Shown piece after piece: positions 5,592-8,106 of a stretch of DNA of 8,106 nt (position 1 is the first letter of the stretch; each line of letters starts with the position of its first letter). The stretch spans positions 1 to 8,106 of the forward strand of contig JAAYPU010000174.1 of assembly GCA_012519645.1 (NCBI GenBank), read 5' to 3'. Position numbers and translations under genes: made by a program. The notes beneath the pieces are model-generated. The model ran no database searches, had not been told where the DNA came from, and was given only the letters and a program-made list of their open reading frames with translations. Source of the stretch: Clostridiales bacterium. Its GTDB lineage: Bacteria > Bacillota > Clostridia > Peptostreptococcales > JAAYPU01.

Positions 5592-5694
5592 AAATTTTAT
5601 CAATAATTGTCGGATGCTTACATTTTTTATATCAATTCAAAGATTTTTTGTAAAGAAAATAGCCAAAAATCATAATTGTATGAGGAGAAGGATC

Positions 5695-8106
5695 ATGCAG
5701 GCTAAAATACTGATTATTGATAGTTCAAAAAAAGAATCTATACTTATTAAAAACATTTTATGTGATCCTAATGTGTTAACAGCTCATAACTCTTCAGAGG
5801 CTATGAAGGAAATAGAAAAGAATGAGGATATTGATTTTATCCTTATTGATTTAGATATGCCTCAAAAAGAAGGTTTTCGAATCCTCGAAGCAATTAAATC
5901 CAATGATAAATACTGTGATCTTCGCATCATTACGCTAAGCAGCTTTGGTGAATTAGATAGCGAAATAATGGGTTTAAGGCTGGGCGCCATAGATAGTGTA
6001 ACAAAACCCATTGACCAAAAGCTTTTGCGTATGACAATAGATATGCACCTGAAGTTTAAAAGCATAAATTCTTTAACAGAATTCAGCAAAGAGATCATGG
6101 ATTTGTTTAGCGGAAGAAAAGCCGCCGAATTGATTGCAATCAACGATAGTATGAAGAAAAGTGAATTGCTCTTCAGAGGTATATTCAATCAGGCTCCAAT
6201 CGGTATAGCAATAGTTCGTGAAAATGATGTTTTAACTGTCAATCCAATGTATGAAAAAATACTGGGCAGAACACAGGAAGAATTATCAAAAATTAACTGG
6301 CAAAATATCACTCATCCGGAGGATTTGGAGGAAGATGTAAAGTACTTTGAAAAATTCAAAGACAGAGAAATTGACAGCTATGATATGGAAAAAAGATATT
6401 TACGGCCGGATGGTTCTTATGTTTGGGTGCATATGTTTATTAAAAGAATAAGCTGGAGTAATATATCCGATAACAGTCACTTGTGCCTTTTACAGGATAT
6501 CAGCAGCAGAAAATATATTGAAAAAGTTCTAAATGAAAGTGAAAGAAGTAAATCCGTTCTTCTTGCAAACTTACCTGGAATGGCATATCGATGCAGTTAT
6601 GACCGTAATTGGACTATGCATTTTGTTTCAGAAGGGTGCTATGTTCTTACGGGATATAAAGCGGAAGATTTATTAAATAACACTAAATTGTCCTTTAATG
6701 ATATAATCGTTCCGGAATATCGTGACACGCTTTGGGCAGAATGGGAACAAACGTTATCCCTTCGGGAACAGTTTAAATATGAGTATGAGATAATAGCCGC
6801 CGATGGAGTTAGAAAATGGGTATTGGAAATGGGTCAGGGAGTCTATGATGAAAATGGCAATATCGAAGCCCTTGAAGGAATAATCATTGATATTTCCGAA
6901 CTAAAGGAAAGAGAGTCACAGATCCAATATTTGTATGAGCATGATTATCTCACCGACCTGCACAACAGGCAGTTTTTAGAAAAGGTATTGGAAAAAGACT
7001 TATATTACAGGTATGAAGGAAAGAGGGCAATCTTACTTGTTAATTTACATAATTTTAATAATATAAATATAACCTATGGATATAATTTTGGCGAAAAGAT
7101 TATAAGAGAATTATCGGAGATATTGATAAATCTTTGTGACAAAAATTGTCAGTTGTATCAGATATCCTTAGACCGCTTTGCATTTTATATTAAGGATTAT
7201 CAGCAATCCAAAGAACTTGCAGATTTTTGTGAGGTAATTATTGAGAAATTAAATACATTATCTATAAACACCATAAAAGGAAGTATTGGAATACTGGAAA
7301 TCAATAATTGTGAAGCTGAACCAAGCAGTATTCTTAAAAATGCATCTATTGCATCGGAAAGCACATTTGACCATGAGACCTTTAGTTATAGATTTTTTGA
7401 CTATAAAATGGAAGAAAAAATCATGCGGGAAGCACGTATTACAGATGCACTTACTCAATCTGTCATATCCGGAGAAGGACTTTATATGAAATTCCAGCCA
7501 ATTTTTGATATTAAGGCCGAAAGGATCCATGGATTTGAGGCTTTAGCCCGATTGAAAACTACCGAATTAGGCGAAATATCCCCAATGGAATTTATCCCGA
7601 TAGCGGAGAAAACACAGCTTATTGTTCCGCTTGGTATTAGAATTATGAAATTGGTATTCCGTTTTCTTAAAGAAATAGAGGAAAAAGGATACGACTCTAT
7701 TATAATGTCTTTCAATATTTCAGCAATACAGCTGTTCAGGGAAGACTTTTTATTAAAGTTAAAAGAGGTTATTGATGAAACAAAGGTCGATCCATACAAT
7801 CTTTGCATTGAAATAACGGAATCTATATTTGTTGACAACCTGAAGGAGATCAATAAAAAGCTCGAAAAGTTAAAGGAATTAGGTATAAAAATAGCAATTG
7901 ATGATTTTGGGACCGGTTATTCGTCTCTTGCACGTCAAAGAGAACTAAATATTGACTGTCTGAAACTGGACAAATATTTTATCGATAAATTGAAGACTTT
8001 GAACTGGGAAGAAGCTATTACCAGCGATATCATATCAATGGCGCATAAGCTGGGGCATTTTGTAGTAGCCGAGGGTGTTGAGGATGTTAAACAAATGCAA
8101 TATCTA
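5695..8106 (+). CDS. REC-PAS-PAS-GGDEF(degenerate)-EAL protein, probable c-di-GMP phosphodiesterase; runs off the window
   Basis: The frame is open for 804 codons to the window edge, so the 3' end is missing. Residues 1-120 are a receiver domain: Asp9, phosphoacceptor Asp52 (IDLDMP), Ser82 and Lys104 (TKP). PAS domains cover about 155-275 and 285-403, each ending in a PAC-like segment (LLQDISSRK; IIIDISELKE). A GGDEF domain (about 410-570) starts normally (HDYLTDLHNR), but the signature is SLDRF (491-495), so it is unlikely to be a cyclase. The EAL domain from about 580 keeps EALARL (Glu615), Asn674, Glu706 (EITES), Asp736-Asp737 (DDFGTGYSS), Lys757 and Glu793 (AEGVE), so it should hydrolyse c-di-GMP to pGpG. 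Only the last part of EAL is cut off. No membrane segment is visible, so it is a cytoplasmic response regulator. The ATG at 5695 has GAGGAG seven bases upstream. A partner histidine kinase is not in the window. Confidence 0.93.
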   Translation, partial: MQAKILIIDSSKKESILIKNILCDPNVLTAHNSSEAMKEIEKNEDIDFILIDLDMPQKEGFRILEAIKSNDKYCDLRIITLSSFGELDSEIMGLRLGAIDSVTKPIDQKLLRMTIDMHLKFKSINSLTEFSKEIMDLFSGRKAAELIAINDSMKKSELLFRGIFNQAPIGIAIVRENDVLTVNPMYEKILGRTQEELSKINWQNITHPEDLEEDVKYFEKFKDREIDSYDMEKRYLRPDGSYVWVHMFIKRISWSNISDNSHLCLLQDISSRKYIEKVLNESERSKSVLLANLPGMAYRCSYDRNWTMHFVSEGCYVLTGYKAEDLLNNTKLSFNDIIVPEYRDTLWAEWEQTLSLREQFKYEYEIIAADGVRKWVLEMGQGVYDENGNIEALEGIIIDISELKERESQIQYLYEHDYLTDLHNRQFLEKVLEKDLYYRYEGKRAILLVNLHNFNNINITYGYNFGEKIIRELSEILINLCDKNCQLYQISLDRFAFYIKDYQQSKELADFCEVIIEKLNTLSINTIKGSIGILEINNCEAEPSSILKNASIASESTFDHETFSYRFFDYKMEEKIMREARITDALTQSVISGEGLYMKFQPIFDIKAERIHGFEALARLKTTELGEISPMEFIPIAEKTQLIVPLGIRIMKLVFRFLKEIEEKGYDSIIMSFNISAIQLFREDFLLKLKEVIDETKVDPYNLCIEITESIFVDNLKEINKKLEKLKELGIKIAIDDFGTGYSSLARQRELNIDCLKLDKYFIDKLKTLNWEEAITSDIISMAHKLGHFVVAEGVEDVKQMQYL

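Larger units (their letters stand above)
5367..5694. other. Divergent intergenic region between the YbaK-like and c-di-GMP genes
   Basis: This 328-base, very A+T-rich spacer carries the control regions of both flanking genes and no plausible coding sequence. From left to right it holds the YbaK ribosome binding site, a TTAAT-rich repeat run and hairpin (5387-5446), and the minus-strand promoter (5469-5497). These are followed by an AAATTTTCCTC segment (5496-5506), a poly-A/T stretch (about 5508-5540), a 16-base palindrome (5550-5565) and an extended -10 for the plus strand (5583-5591). The GAGGAG ribosome binding site of the c-di-GMP gene is at 5682-5687. The segment 5600-5675 shows nothing recognisable. 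Confidence 0.7.

Noticed and set aside
5367..5694. T-box, riboswitch or small RNA in the long divergent spacer
   Set aside because: No T-box motif (AGGGTGG-type), conserved riboswitch core or GC-rich stem followed by a T-run is present; the only structures are A+T-rich repeats and the short palindrome.
5862..6188. Minus-strand open frame of 108 codons inside the c-di-GMP gene
   Set aside because: It lies wholly opposite an 804-codon frame with recognisable receiver and linker sequence, and shows no family resemblance. Similar open frames opposite the EAL part (7258-7530, 7482-7853) were rejected for the same reason.

Overview
The window looks like chromosomal DNA of a low-GC, Gram-positive, probably endospore-forming Clostridia-type bacterium. 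This is inferred from the A+T-rich sequence, strong AGGAGG-type ribosome binding sites, GTG and TTG starts, hairpin/U-run terminators and a family M14 cell-wall endopeptidase resembling the sporulation enzyme of Bacillus sphaericus. I cannot name the genus. There are eight genes. No tRNA, rRNA, CRISPR array, transposase or phage gene is visible, so most of the window reads as ordinary housekeeping or adaptation sequence.

Layout: a minus-strand cupin protein (34-537) is divergent from an arylamine N-acetyltransferase (725-1498). A universal stress protein follows (1716-2153), then a short aromatic-acid-exporter (FUSC-like) membrane protein (2346-2906) and a PG-binding/LysM/M14 endopeptidase (2980-4251), all on the plus strand. 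A bidirectional terminator at 4254-4288 separates these from a minus-strand pair read right to left: a YbaK/EbsC-type editing-domain protein (5366-4896), then a single-domain HD phosphohydrolase (4843-4295). They appear to share one promoter near 5497-5469. The last gene (5695 to the window end, still open) is a long multidomain signalling protein: receiver, two PAS domains, a degenerate GGDEF and a well-preserved EAL domain. It is probably a c-di-GMP phosphodiesterase.

The NAT, the stress protein, and the endopeptidase/HD pair have clear terminators, so most genes look like single transcription units. The exceptions are the membrane protein and endopeptidase, which lack a terminator between them, and the YbaK-HD pair. 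The start codons of the NAT and stress protein are moved inward from the longest possible ORFs because good Shine-Dalgarno sequences lie directly before the internal starts.

No new multi-gene system is evident. The less ordinary signals are small: (i) a perfect CCTCCTA/TAGGAGG pairing that could hide the endopeptidase ribosome binding site in read-through transcripts; (ii) two related A+T-rich intergenic repeats, one in the predicted leader of the YbaK-HD transcript; (iii) a 16-base palindrome just upstream of an extended -10 promoter of the c-di-GMP gene, with its half-site repeated over the -10; and (iv) loss of the GGDEF active site and of one receiver acidic residue in a protein whose EAL residues are kept.
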